DNA of 27,183 nucleotides from Alphaproteobacteria bacterium (GCA_006844765.1 SPJV01000153.1:1-27183), one strand, 5' to 3'. Positions 1 through 7,556 are shown, numbered from the stretch's first letter. The notes: generated by a model from the letters alone, not told the origin. Numbers and translations are program-made.

Positions 1-291
1 AAGACGCTGGCGTTGGAGACCGGACGCGATAATATCCGGGTTAATGCTATCGCCCCCGGTTCGATCAATGGCGACCGCATGGATCGGGTAATTGCCGCGC
101 ATGCAGAGGCGGAAGGCGTTTCCCATGAAGAAGTTCGCCGTCAATATACGGCGGGGACCTCAATGGTTACCTTCGTTGATCCGGAAGAGATATCGGACAT
201 GATCCTTTATCTGGTGTCTGACAAGGGCAAGCGGATTTCCGGCCAGGTCATTGCTGTAGACGGCCATACCGAAACGCTGATCTGCCGCTAA
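1..291 (+). CDS. Short-chain dehydrogenase/reductase, C-terminal part (5' end outside window)
   Basis: This is the last 96 residues of an SDR-family NAD(P)-dependent oxidoreductase, open from base 1 to a TAA at 289-291. The classical SDR C-terminal signatures are visible: the IRVNAIAPG stretch that follows the catalytic YxxxK helix, and the terminal block ISGQVIAVDGH, the usual last beta-strand. The Rossmann nucleotide-binding part and the catalytic Tyr/Lys are upstream of the window, so cofactor and substrate cannot be read. The next gene, the aconitase X large subunit, starts 4 bp after the stop, so the SDR and AcnX genes very likely share an operon and a catabolic pathway. SDR family membership is secure; the exact enzyme is unknown. 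Confidence 0.9.
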   Translation, partial: KTLALETGRDNIRVNAIAPGSINGDRMDRVIAAHAEAEGVSHEEVRRQYTAGTSMVTFVDPEEISDMILYLVSDKGKRISGQVIAVDGHTETLICR

Positions 292-295
292 TCGA

Positions 296-1594
296 ATGTC
301 TGCCGATATCGTTCTTTCTGACCGCGACCGCCATTTCCTGGAGGGTGGAGAGGGCAAGGCCTATCGTCTCGCCATGCAATTGGTGCTTGGGGCTGCAGAA
401 GCCATGGGGGCGGAAGAGCTGGTCGATATCGACTTCGTTCATATCGATGCCTGTTTCTATAGTGGTCAGGCGCATATCGATTTCGCCCGCTTCATATTGG
501 AGAATGACGGGCGCTTTGCGGTCCCAGCCTGGACGAATAACGGTCTTGTCGATTTGCGCCGACCCGAGTTGCGGTCAGGCGTCGATCCCGAGGTCGTAGC
601 CGGCGCGAAGGAGCTAATGCGGCTTTATGAAGAGATCGGCTGCGAAACTGTCTGGACCTGCGCGCCCTATCAATTGCCAGGGGCGGGCAGACCGAAATGC
701 GGATCGCACATAGCCGTTGGTGAATCCAATGCGGTATCCTTCTACAACTCCGTCCTGGGTGCGAGAACAAATAAATATGGTGACTTTTTGGAGGTCGCTT
801 GCGGCCTGACAGGACGTGCCCCCAAGGCAGGCCGGCATACGGATGAAGGTCGGCGGGCCACTTTACTGATCACGCTTGATCAAGTGCCGGAGGCTTTGCG
901 GGATCAGGATATCTTCTTCCATGTTCTGGGACATATGATTGGTCGCGAGGCCGGTGTGCATACGCCAGCTATTGCCGGGTTGCCGCGTGATACGGGTGAA
1001 GACCGTTTGAAGGCAATCGCTGCTGGCGCTGCGGCGTCGGGGGGCGTGACGCTTTACCATGCCATTGGCGTTACACCGGAAGCCCCCGACATTGTAACGG
1101 CCTTCGGCGGGCTGGAGCCGGAAGCGCGGTTGGATGTATCACCTGAGGCGTTGATGGCGGCGCGGGATTCACTCTCGACGGGCGCGCGTGAGGGGATGGT
1201 GGATATGGTGGCTCTCGGCACGCCGCATTTCTCCTTCACTGAGTTCGGTGCCTTGGCGGCGTTGCTGGATGGGCGACGGGTTACTGATGGTGTTTCTCTC
1301 TATGTCTCGACCAGTCGCCATGTAGCGGCGCTCGCAGCAGAGAAGGGTTGGGTTGAAACGTTGGAGCGGGCAGGCGGCAAGCTGATCACCGATACCTGTA
1401 CCTATTTCTCTCCCGCCGTTCGGGGCTGTAAGGGGCGGGTCATGACGAACAGTGCTAAATGGGCGTATTACGCGCCGGGCATGTTGGGAGTCGAGGTGGT
1501 CTTCGGGTCATTGGAAGACTGCGTGGAAACCGCTTGCGCCGGATCGGTTCGCCGGGACAGCGCGGTTTGGCATCCAAACGCCTGGGGCGCATGA
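296..1594 (+). CDS. Aconitase X large (catalytic) subunit, DUF521
   Basis: This 432-aa protein is the catalytic subunit of aconitase X, an iron-sulfur dehydratase family. Recognisable blocks are HIDACFYSGQAH (about residues 49-60), CAPYQLPGAGRPKCGSHIAVG (122-142, conserved Cys), ESNAVSFYNSVLGARTNK (143-160) and, near the C-terminus, ITDTCTYFSP followed by MTNSAKWAYYAPG. Known members dehydrate cis-3-hydroxy-L-proline (bacterial type II) or mevalonate 5-phosphate (archaeal). The two-gene arrangement, large then small subunit with an ATGA overlap, is the type II organisation. It follows the SDR gene by 4 bp. The family is clear; cis-3-hydroxyproline is the favoured substrate by family precedent only, and no residue here proves it. 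Confidence 0.9.
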   Translation: MSADIVLSDRDRHFLEGGEGKAYRLAMQLVLGAAEAMGAEELVDIDFVHIDACFYSGQAHIDFARFILENDGRFAVPAWTNNGLVDLRRPELRSGVDPEVVAGAKELMRLYEEIGCETVWTCAPYQLPGAGRPKCGSHIAVGESNAVSFYNSVLGARTNKYGDFLEVACGLTGRAPKAGRHTDEGRRATLLITLDQVPEALRDQDIFFHVLGHMIGREAGVHTPAIAGLPRDTGEDRLKAIAAGAAASGGVTLYHAIGVTPEAPDIVTAFGGLEPEARLDVSPEALMAARDSLSTGAREGMVDMVALGTPHFSFTEFGALAALLDGRRVTDGVSLYVSTSRHVAALAAEKGWVETLERAGGKLITDTCTYFSPAVRGCKGRVMTNSAKWAYYAPGMLGVEVVFGSLEDCVETACAGSVRRDSAVWHPNAWGA

Positions 1595-2019
1595 CGATGC
1601 GGCGGATTGATCCAGTCACTCATCTTCTATCCGGTGCTGCGGACGGGGAGGTCATGGCGTTCTCCGAACCGCTCAGCTTCTGGGGGGGCTTTGAGCCTGC
1701 AACGGGAAAGATCCTCGATGTGCGGCACCCCAGGCGCGGAGAGACCGTTGGCGGACGGATTTTGGCATTGCCGGGAACCCGGGGATCAGGCGGGACACCG
1801 GCGGCACTTGCGGAGGCGATCCGGTTGGGCGTTGGGCCCGCTGCGTTAATCCTGCCGGAGCCGGATGCCAATCTGCTGACGGGCGCCTTGGTCTCGCAAG
1901 CGCTGTATGGGGCTTGCTGTCCCATCGTGGTTGTCTCGCCAGATGACTTTTTATCGATCAAAGATGGCAGCTGGGCATTGATTGAAGCGGGCGGACCGGT
2001 CACCATTCGCGCCTCATAG
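1591..2019 (+). CDS. Aconitase X small (swivel) subunit, DUF126
   Basis: This 142-aa protein is the small swivel-domain subunit that completes the active site of two-gene aconitase X enzymes. It starts at the ATG that overlaps the large-subunit stop (ATGA), which suggests translational coupling. The same frame is open further upstream inside the large subunit, but an earlier start would create a long overlap. Family marks are the block FWGGFEPATGKILDVRHPRRG, of which the WGGFEPATG part is most typical, then LPGTRGSGGTPAALAEAIR and VGPAALILPEPD (about residues 30-95). Length is typical for separate small subunits. The gene is followed by a 27-bp gap with a good ribosome binding site for the next gene, so the operon may continue. 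Confidence 0.9.
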   Translation: MTMRRIDPVTHLLSGAADGEVMAFSEPLSFWGGFEPATGKILDVRHPRRGETVGGRILALPGTRGSGGTPAALAEAIRLGVGPAALILPEPDANLLTGALVSQALYGACCPIVVVSPDDFLSIKDGSWALIEAGGPVTIRAS

Positions 2020-2046
2020 GTTTCTGATTTTAAAGGAGAGGGAAGC

Positions 2047-2460
2047 ATGGATGCTGTTCTTCAATCGCTCGCGGCGGGCTTTCCCTATTTCATCGCGCAT
2101 TTCGCGGTAACGGTCGCGGTCTGGGCGGTCGGTGTTGCGATATACTGTGCCAGTACGCCCTATTCCGAGATCAAGCTGGTCCGGGAAGGGAATATGGCAG
2201 GCGCGGTGACGCTGGGCGGTGCGATGCTCGGCTTGGCTCTACCGATGTCTGTCGCGCTTGCCAGCAGTGTCAGTGCGCTCGATATCGTCGTCTGGGGGGC
2301 TGTTGCGCTTGTTGTGCAGATCTTGGTCTATCGGGTGATTGATTTATTGATGCGGGAACTGCCGAAGCGGATCGAGGCGGGGGAGCTTGGCCCCGCGCTT
2401 GTCTTATCGGCAGCGAAACTGTCGATAGCCCTCATCAATGCGGCGGCAATTGCGGGTTAG
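2047..2460 (+). CDS. DUF350 family inner-membrane protein
   Basis: A 137-aa, very hydrophobic protein with about four predicted membrane helices (roughly residues 10-34, 50-72, 78-100 and 117-136). The pattern of a polar EIKLVREGNMAGAVTLGG segment between helices 1 and 2 and of a VYRVIDLLMRELPKRIEAGE segment between helices 3 and 4 is characteristic of the DUF350 (YjfL-like) family. The function of DUF350 proteins is not established. An AAAGGAGAG ribosome binding site precedes the ATG at suitable spacing. The serine protease gene follows after 9 bp, so the two are probably co-transcribed and may act together at the membrane; this functional pairing is an inference. Confidence 0.8.
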   Translation: MDAVLQSLAAGFPYFIAHFAVTVAVWAVGVAIYCASTPYSEIKLVREGNMAGAVTLGGAMLGLALPMSVALASSVSALDIVVWGAVALVVQILVYRVIDLLMRELPKRIEAGELGPALVLSAAKLSIALINAAAIAG

Positions 2461-2469
2461 GAAGCGGCG

Positions 2470-3345
2470 ATGCGCCGGATCGATGTTTTTGCCGTCCTCC
2501 TGCTGATCGGATTTGCGATCAATAGCTTTCTCCCTGGAGAGAAAGGGGCGGAGCCCTATTTCAACAAGCACGAGAGGACGCCGCCGATTGTCCATTCCAC
2601 GGATCCATCCGCTCCCCCTTCCAGTCAGGTTCCCGAGCCCGACCTGGAGCATGATCCAAAGGTGTTTGTAAAACCTGACACAGAAAGAACAGATTCAAGC
2701 GGAACGGCCTTTTCCATTGATGATGATGGCTTTTGGCTGACGGCCCGGCATGTGGCGCGGGATTGTGACCGGCTGTTCCTGATCGTTGACCATAAGCGGC
2801 GTAAAGGCATTCGCGTTCGTGACGTTTTTCTTCATCCAAATGCGGATGTTGCCCTGTTGAGGACGAATAGTGCCCCGCCGGCCCTGCGCCTGAGTGATAC
2901 CCCCCTGACATATGGAGAGTTAGGCTTTGGACTTGGTTACCCCAAGGGCGATCCGGGCGATATTGCCGGGCGTTTGATGGGCCGTGCCTCGTTGAAGATC
3001 ATAGGGCGCCGTGAAGCGAAGTCACCCCTGCTGGTGTGGAGTGAAGAAATACGACGCCCGGAACGCGATGGGAGCCTCGGCGGGCTCAGTGGCGGGCCGA
3101 TGTTGGACGTCAATGGCGATATCGTCGGTGTCGTGGTTGCAGAAGCACGGCGTCGGGGGCGCGTCATGACCGCTGATCTTTTGAGTGTCGCTGAACTTAT
3201 TGATGACGCAATATCCGCCCCGGATTTCAAGACAGCCTTTGATTTAGAGGTTCGGCGCGGCATAGGTGAATCCGATTTTGATACCCATGGAAAACATCTC
3301 CGGAAGAACTTAACGATAGCAAAGGCTGTTTGCCTGGTTGATTGA
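2470..3345 (+). CDS. Membrane-anchored trypsin-like serine protease
   Basis: A 291-aa S1/trypsin-fold protease with the full catalytic triad visible: His94 in TARHVARDC, Asp126 in NADVALL, and Ser207 in GGLSGGPML. The N-terminus (residues 3-22) is one hydrophobic segment, either a signal anchor or an uncleaved signal peptide, so the catalytic domain should face the periplasm. A proline- and acid-rich linker (about 35-70) separates anchor and protease. There is no PDZ domain, since only about 60 residues follow the catalytic domain, unlike DegP/DegS. Two cysteines, near residues 99 and 288, are present. The gene follows the DUF350 gene by 9 bp. The substrate is unknown. Loss of GC content begins right after its stop codon. 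Confidence 0.85.
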   Translation: MRRIDVFAVLLLIGFAINSFLPGEKGAEPYFNKHERTPPIVHSTDPSAPPSSQVPEPDLEHDPKVFVKPDTERTDSSGTAFSIDDDGFWLTARHVARDCDRLFLIVDHKRRKGIRVRDVFLHPNADVALLRTNSAPPALRLSDTPLTYGELGFGLGYPKGDPGDIAGRLMGRASLKIIGRREAKSPLLVWSEEIRRPERDGSLGGLSGGPMLDVNGDIVGVVVAEARRRGRVMTADLLSVAELIDDAISAPDFKTAFDLEVRRGIGESDFDTHGKHLRKNLTIAKAVCLVD

Positions 3346-3628
3346 TTGATAAAATTTTCGAGAAATTGGATAATATAAAATACTTATAAATTCCCTATAT
3401 TACCGATTAACCGATCTAAACTTGATTTAGACATATTACTTCAAAATCAATATTAATTTTTCAAGAATAATGATCGAAAATAACTTCAATATTATTTCGT
3501 TTTAGAATTGATAATCATTGCTGTCGAACACCCTCCCGAACATGGTGAAGCTGTTGTGGCGTGTACCCGAGCGGGGAAAGCAGGGGGCGCCGAAGGCATC
3601 TGTAAAGATTTCTGTAAGGAGAAAAACC
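3346..3628 (+). promoter_or_regulatory. AT-rich intergenic region upstream of the pilin gene
   Basis: This 283-bp gap holds no credible gene. Bases about 3340-3520 are strikingly AT-rich compared with the GC-rich coding sequence on both sides, while 3525-3600 is GC-rich again and probably forms the pilin mRNA leader. The region must contain the promoter of the Tad operon, but I found no convincing -35/-10 pair at correct spacing. A direct repeat of ACCGAT, about 8 bp apart, occurs around 3402-3416, and the heptamer TCTGTAA occurs twice just before the pilin ribosome binding site (about 3600-3617). AT-rich stretches of this kind are typical binding regions for nucleoid proteins or IHF; that role is inferred. 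Confidence 0.5.
3616..3621 (+). promoter_or_regulatory. Ribosome binding site of the Flp pilin gene
   Basis: AAGGAG lies 7 nt before the ATG at 3629. It fixes the pilin start: the reading frame is open back to 3518, but the upstream ATG lacks such a site and would place a basic 37-residue extension in front of the short prepilin leader. Confidence 0.8.
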
Positions 3629-3862
3629 ATGTTTATGAATACCGTTAAAACGTTCCTGAAAGATGAAAACGGCGCCACGGCCATTGAGTACGGCCTGATC
3701 GCCGCTTTGGTCTCTGTCGCTGCGATTGCCGCGCTGCAAGCCATGGGCGGGTCGCTGGTAAACATCTTCGGCGTTGTGTCAGGCGAACTCGACAGTGCCG
3801 CGACCACCGCGAGCTCTGGTGCGTCGGGTGGCACGGACACCAGCACGACTCCCACTCAATAA
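3629..3862 (+). CDS. flp: Flp family type IVb pilin
   Basis: A 77-aa prepilin, the main subunit of the Tad pilus. The leader MFMNTVKTFLKDENG ends in the glycine required by the prepilin peptidase, followed by ATAIEYGLIAALVSVAAIAAL, with the conserved Glu at mature position 5 and the Tyr of the Flp motif (Glu20-Tyr21 of the precursor). The hydrophobic helix runs to about residue 50. The last 20 or so residues form an unusual Ser/Thr/Gly/Ala tail (AATTASSGASGGTDTSTTPTQ without a hydrophobic segment), which could be surface-exposed and modified. It is first in the Tad operon, behind its own leader and in front of a strong hairpin, which fits a highly expressed structural subunit. Confidence 0.95.
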   Translation: MFMNTVKTFLKDENGATAIEYGLIAALVSVAAIAALQAMGGSLVNIFGVVSGELDSAATTASSGASGGTDTSTTPTQ

Positions 3863-3871
3863 TCGAACCGG

Positions 3872-3909
3872 TCCGGGATGAGGTCTCCAAGGCGAGGCTT
3901 CATCCCGGA
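3872..3909 (+). terminator. Strong hairpin between pilin and cpaA (attenuator or mRNA stabiliser)
   Basis: An inverted repeat with 16-nt arms and a 6-nt loop: TCCGGGATGAGGTCTC, loop CAAGGC, then GAGGCTTCATCCCGGA. The outer ten pairs are perfect Watson-Crick and the inner six include two G-U wobbles. It begins 10 bases after the pilin stop. No T-run follows, so it is not a classical intrinsic terminator; partial termination or 3'-end protection of an abundant pilin mRNA is more likely. The pairing is seen directly; the role is inferred. Confidence 0.7.
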
Positions 3910-3963
3910 TCAATCGAGAGTTGGGTAGAGTTCACGCTATTCACTGAACTGGATTAAGACGTC

Positions 3964-4464
3964 ATGGACGGAACGACATTCGGGATTCTGACAGGCAAGG
4001 CAGCATTGGTCGCGCTTACCGCATCGTTGGTTTGGGCCGCGTGCAGTGACTTGCGGTGCTTCAGAATCCCCAATGTCGCCTCAGTATTCGTGGTGCTTGC
4101 CGCGATGATGTGGGCCGTCACCCTAGGGCAGGGGGGAGGCGCACATTTCGGCGTTGGAGTGATCGCGCTGGCCGTGGGGGCCGGATTGTACTCTCTTGGC
4201 GTATTTGGAGCCGGTGACGCAAAGTTGGCGGCGGCCCTTGTTACATTCGTCGGTCCTGCGGAAGCGGTCTCGCTGGTGCTGCAGATTGCGGTTCTGGGCG
4301 GTGTGCTGACATTCATATGGGTTTCGTCCCGGCCCGTGCGCTTGGTCCTGTGTGGCTTCGGCTTCGATGTGGAACCGTCTCCTCCCAATCGCATCCCTTA
4401 TGGCGTGGCAATCGCTGCTGCTGGGCTGCTCTTTGTGCTGCGCCAGTGGCCGGTACAGGCATGA
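3964..4464 (+). CDS. cpaA: Prepilin peptidase CpaA/TadV (A24 family)
   Basis: A 166-aa polytopic inner-membrane aspartic protease that cleaves the leader of the Flp prepilin. Both catalytic aspartates are visible: Asp29 in CSDLRCFRIPN and Asp85 in the GAGDAKL (GxGD) motif. Several hydrophobic helices (about 10-27, 38-56, 63-82, 98-118, 146-160) surround them. Its length is that of the short CpaA/TadV type without the cytosolic methyltransferase domain of PilD. It lies about 100 bp after the pilin gene and 15 bp before cpaB, the standard order in alphaproteobacterial cpa loci. Confidence 0.93.
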   Translation: MDGTTFGILTGKAALVALTASLVWAACSDLRCFRIPNVASVFVVLAAMMWAVTLGQGGGAHFGVGVIALAVGAGLYSLGVFGAGDAKLAAALVTFVGPAEAVSLVLQIAVLGGVLTFIWVSSRPVRLVLCGFGFDVEPSPPNRIPYGVAIAAAGLLFVLRQWPVQA

Positions 4465-4479
4465 GAAAGGGGCGATAGC

Positions 4480-5496
4480 ATGCGGATTCGAACTCTCATT
4501 ATGTTGATTGCCGCTCTGGGCGCTGCGGGTGCGGCTGCCGGGGGAGCCCAGAACTGGATCGCGGGCCAACGAGCGTTGCTCGATGCGGAGCTTGCCGCGC
4601 GAGAGCCTCCGCCGCCTGAGAAGGTCACGGCGATAGAAATCCTGGTGGCAGGCAAGAACCTGCCGATCGGAACCTTCGCGCGATTGGATCAATTCGAATG
4701 GCGCCCTTTCCCCGAAGATGGGGTGGCGGAAAGCTATGTCATTCGCGACGGGTTTGAAGAGAGTGAGCTTGACGGCGCTGTCCTGCGAGCTGGGCTTACT
4801 GCCGGAGACCCGCTCACCCGGGGGCGTCTTGTCCGCCCTGGGGAGCAGGGATTCCTCGCCGCGGTGCTACAGCCCGGCCTGCGTGCAGTTTCGGTGCCGA
4901 TCAATGCGACGACTGGCATTTCCGGCTTTGTCTTTCCGGGAGACGCGGTGGACCTGCTGCTGACCCATCGGGTGAAGCTTGGCGGGGTGGAGCGCCGTGC
5001 CACGGAAACCCTGCTTTATGATATCCGGGTGCTGGCGGTTGATCAGCGCACCAATGATCAGGAGGGCGAACCGACCCTCGCCAAGACAGCCACGCTGGAG
5101 GTTGACCCCCGGCAGGCTGAAACGATCGCCGTCGCCATGGAAATGGGGCGTCTGTCCCTCGCATTGCGTGCCATAGCGCAAAACCCCGACGCCCCGGCGG
5201 CGGCGACCCCTTTTGAGCCGCGGCCCCGACCTTTTGGACCGATGGAGCCAGTCATCCGCAAGGCGGTTGCTTCTGCCGCGGGCGGATACCGAAATGACAT
5301 TGTCCAGCAAGGGGGCGGTGCGGCTCCTTCGCTCTCCGGGCGGCGCAGCGGGACTATTACACGAGACAGCGATATCTCACGGCTTATTTCTGCCGGTGGT
5401 GCTGTCGCTAAGAGTGCCCCAAGCACAAAGGTCGAAATCATTCGTGCCGGCGCGGTGGAAGCGGTCACCTTCACAAATAAAAGTGGCGGTGAGTGA
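4480..5496 (+). CDS. cpaB: Tad pilus assembly protein CpaB/RcpC
   Basis: A 338-aa periplasmic protein with one N-terminal hydrophobic segment (residues 4-24) that would anchor or export it. The SAF-like domain begins at ILVAGKNLPIGTFARLDQFEWRPFP (about 54-78; the key part is VAGKNLPIGT), followed by the RcpC-type block with GFVFPGDAVDLLLTHRV (about 150-166). CpaB is thought to link the secretin pore to the inner-membrane platform and may touch peptidoglycan. The C-terminal 90 residues are Ala/Gly/Pro/Arg-rich and poorly conserved-looking. Its stop overlaps the start of the secretin gene, indicating translational coupling. Confidence 0.92.
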   Translation: MRIRTLIMLIAALGAAGAAAGGAQNWIAGQRALLDAELAAREPPPPEKVTAIEILVAGKNLPIGTFARLDQFEWRPFPEDGVAESYVIRDGFEESELDGAVLRAGLTAGDPLTRGRLVRPGEQGFLAAVLQPGLRAVSVPINATTGISGFVFPGDAVDLLLTHRVKLGGVERRATETLLYDIRVLAVDQRTNDQEGEPTLAKTATLEVDPRQAETIAVAMEMGRLSLALRAIAQNPDAPAAATPFEPRPRPFGPMEPVIRKAVASAAGGYRNDIVQQGGGAAPSLSGRRSGTITRDSDISRLISAGGAVAKSAPSTKVEIIRAGAVEAVTFTNKSGGE

Positions 5497-6896
5497 TGGG
5501 GCAGAGTTGGTTCTATCGGATTGGGCGGTTGATTTGCCTTTACAGCATTCTTGCGATGACGCTGGCGGTGCTCCCATCCCTTGCAACGGCGCGTGACAAT
5601 CAGGGTCTTAACGGCGGCGAAAGCCTGGGGTTGGAGATTGGCGGCGGCACCATGTTGCGGCTTCCGAAGGCAGCGACGGCGATATATGTCGCGAATCCAG
5701 AAATCGCAGATGTCCAATTGCGCTCCCCCCAGCTTATGCATCTCTTTGGCAAGACGGTTGGGGAAACCGTTGTTCACGTCGTGGGGCAAGGCGATGAGAT
5801 CCTGTTGCAACGTCGCATCGTGGTCGGTCTGAACCTGACCAGGCTGCGGGAGATGATGCAGCTTGTGCGCCCGAAAGAGCGCATTCAGGTCGAAAGTTTC
5901 GCGAATTCCATTCTGTTGGCGGGAGTTGTCTCCAATGCCGAGGCGGCGGCGGACTTCGCTGGATTGGCGGCGAGTGTTGTGGGCGAAGATGGGCAGGTGA
6001 TTAATCGCCTGCAGATTGCTTCTCCCTCGCAGGTCAATCTACGCGTCCGCATTGCCGAGGTGAGCCGTGACATCTCCAAGCAACTGGGATTCAGCTGGAA
6101 CCTGATCAAGCAGGCCGGTGAGTTCACGGTTGGATTGGCAACGGGTGGTTTCAGTGGATTGGCAGCGGCGACCGGTGCCTCTCTTTTCAGTGTTGAGGAT
6201 AGCGGCGGGTCGCTCAACGTGAATTCATTGATTGATGCGCTGGATGATCAAGGACTGATCACGGTCCTCGCTGAGCCCAACCTGACCGCGATGTCCGGTG
6301 AATCCGCCAACTTCCTGGCGGGGGGAGAATTCCCGATCCCGGTACCCGGTGATGACGGGACGATCACCATCGCTTTCAAACAGTTTGGTGTCGGCCTCGG
6401 CTTCTTCCCAGTGGTGCTGTCCGATGGTCAGTTACATATCAAGGTCCGGGCAGAGGTAAGTCAGTTGTCAGAGGCCGGTGCGATCAGCTTCAACGGCTTT
6501 GAGATCCCGGCACTGACGACGCGGCAAGCGGAAACAACCGTGAAGCTCGGTTCGGGTCAAAGTTTTGCCATCGCCGGGCTTCTTCAGAACACGACCAATC
6601 AAGGTGTGAACCGCGTCCCCGGTTTGGGGGAATTGCCGGTCTTGGGGGGATTGTTTCGCTCGAACTCCTTCCAGCGTCAGGAAAGTGAGCTGGTGGTGAT
6701 CGTGACGCCCTATCTGGTGCGGCCCGTTTCCGGTCCGATGGTGGCGCCAACCGACGGCTTCCAACCAGCCTCTGACTTCAATCGGAACTTCAAGGGGGCA
6801 ATGACTGAAGGACGATCTTCAGAGGGGGAGCGCGCACCGATTGGCCCGGACGGGGCGCAGGAAACATCCGGCCTGGTTGGTTTTGTCCTGCGCTGA
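5496..6896 (+). CDS. cpaC: Outer-membrane secretin CpaC/RcpA
   Basis: A 466-aa type II/III-family secretin forming the outer-membrane channel for the Tad pilus. A signal peptide covers about residues 1-32. The N-terminal pilus-assembly domain carries the phrase ATAIYVANPEIADVQL (about 65-80). The secretin core has VNLRVRIAEVSR, LAEPNLTAMSGESANFLAGGEFPIP in two recognisable halves, and the C-terminal motif VPGLGELPVLGGLF followed by ELVVIVTPYLV. The start chosen is the ATG at 5496, overlapping the cpaB TGA by one base; the GTG one codon earlier is also possible. The stop is immediately followed by the cpaD reading frame. Confidence 0.94.
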   Translation: MGQSWFYRIGRLICLYSILAMTLAVLPSLATARDNQGLNGGESLGLEIGGGTMLRLPKAATAIYVANPEIADVQLRSPQLMHLFGKTVGETVVHVVGQGDEILLQRRIVVGLNLTRLREMMQLVRPKERIQVESFANSILLAGVVSNAEAAADFAGLAASVVGEDGQVINRLQIASPSQVNLRVRIAEVSRDISKQLGFSWNLIKQAGEFTVGLATGGFSGLAAATGASLFSVEDSGGSLNVNSLIDALDDQGLITVLAEPNLTAMSGESANFLAGGEFPIPVPGDDGTITIAFKQFGVGLGFFPVVLSDGQLHIKVRAEVSQLSEAGAISFNGFEIPALTTRQAETTVKLGSGQSFAIAGLLQNTTNQGVNRVPGLGELPVLGGLFRSNSFQRQESELVVIVTPYLVRPVSGPMVAPTDGFQPASDFNRNFKGAMTEGRSSEGERAPIGPDGAQETSGLVGFVLR

Positions 6897-6914
6897 GTGA
6901 AGAAGGGAAATGAT

Positions 6915-7526
6915 ATGAGGACGCTTGGTTACTTGATCCCTGTTCTGGCTTTTCTTTTGCCGGCTTGTGGTGGTTCTGATGCTGTCACACCGGCGGACCG
7001 ACAGGATCCGATCGTCGCTGATCGTATGGTGGAGCGCCAGGATATCCTGGTGAGCCCGGAAAGTGGCCGACCGACCTTGGCGGGTTTCGATGATGTGGAC
7101 CGTTTCCTGGATGGCTTGGGGGCAGGATATGGCGACAGGATCACCATCGCCGGGGGCAGTGCATCATCCAGGCGTGCCGTAGACCGTCACTTGCGTGGGC
7201 GGGGATTTTTCCGGGCGCAGGACGTGGGGCGGAGTGGGGAGCCGCTGCGTATCGAGCTATCCCGCATCGTTTTGACGCCGCCGGTCTGCGGAGATTGGAC
7301 GGGCACCGAACTACCGGATCATTCCAACGTGCCGCCCCGGAACTTCGGCTGCGCGGATCGGTCAAATCTGGCGAGAATGTTGGCTGACCCCCATGACTTG
7401 TTCACACCGTCGTACGCGCCTGCCACCACCGATGGAGCGCGGCAGGCAACCCTGGTCGGGGCTTTGCGCGCGAACCGGTTGGAGCTCACGACGACGACAA
7501 CAGATTCAGTGACAACTGGAGACTGA
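6915..7526 (+). CDS. cpaD: Pilus assembly lipoprotein CpaD
   Basis: A 203-aa lipoprotein from the ATG at 6915. The N-terminus MRTLGYLIPVLAFLLPACGG is a lipoprotein signal peptide with lipobox LPAC and acylated Cys18. Family marks of CpaD (TadD-unrelated secretin partner) are HLRGRGFF near the middle, CGDWTG, and NFGCADRSNLARMLADPHDL (last third; key residues GCA, N, M, DP DL). CpaD proteins sit in the outer membrane and are needed for pilus biogenesis with the CpaC secretin. A GTG at 6897 would add six residues, but AGAAGGGA just before 6915 and the lipobox spacing favour the ATG. The tail ends in a Thr-rich run. Confidence 0.9.
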   Translation: MRTLGYLIPVLAFLLPACGGSDAVTPADRQDPIVADRMVERQDILVSPESGRPTLAGFDDVDRFLDGLGAGYGDRITIAGGSASSRRAVDRHLRGRGFFRAQDVGRSGEPLRIELSRIVLTPPVCGDWTGTELPDHSNVPPRNFGCADRSNLARMLADPHDLFTPSYAPATTDGARQATLVGALRANRLELTTTTTDSVTTGD

Positions 7527-7556
7527 TTTAGCCCTTTTGGGTGGGATGCGAGGGAC

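Noticed and set aside
3400..3420. CtrA-type site (TTAA-N7-TTAA) upstream of the pilin
   Set aside because: Only the first half, TTAACC, is present; the second half does not match at the right spacing, and TTAA is frequent in this AT-rich stretch.
3531..3628. GC-rich pilin leader considered as a riboswitch, for example a c-di-GMP sensor
   Set aside because: I could not find the conserved core of the GEMM class or another known riboswitch, and the pairings are short. A structure search with covariance models would be needed to revive it.
5058..5810. A 250-codon minus-strand frame across the cpaB/cpaC junction
   Set aside because: It spans two well-supported genes on the other strand and has no motif or ribosome binding site.
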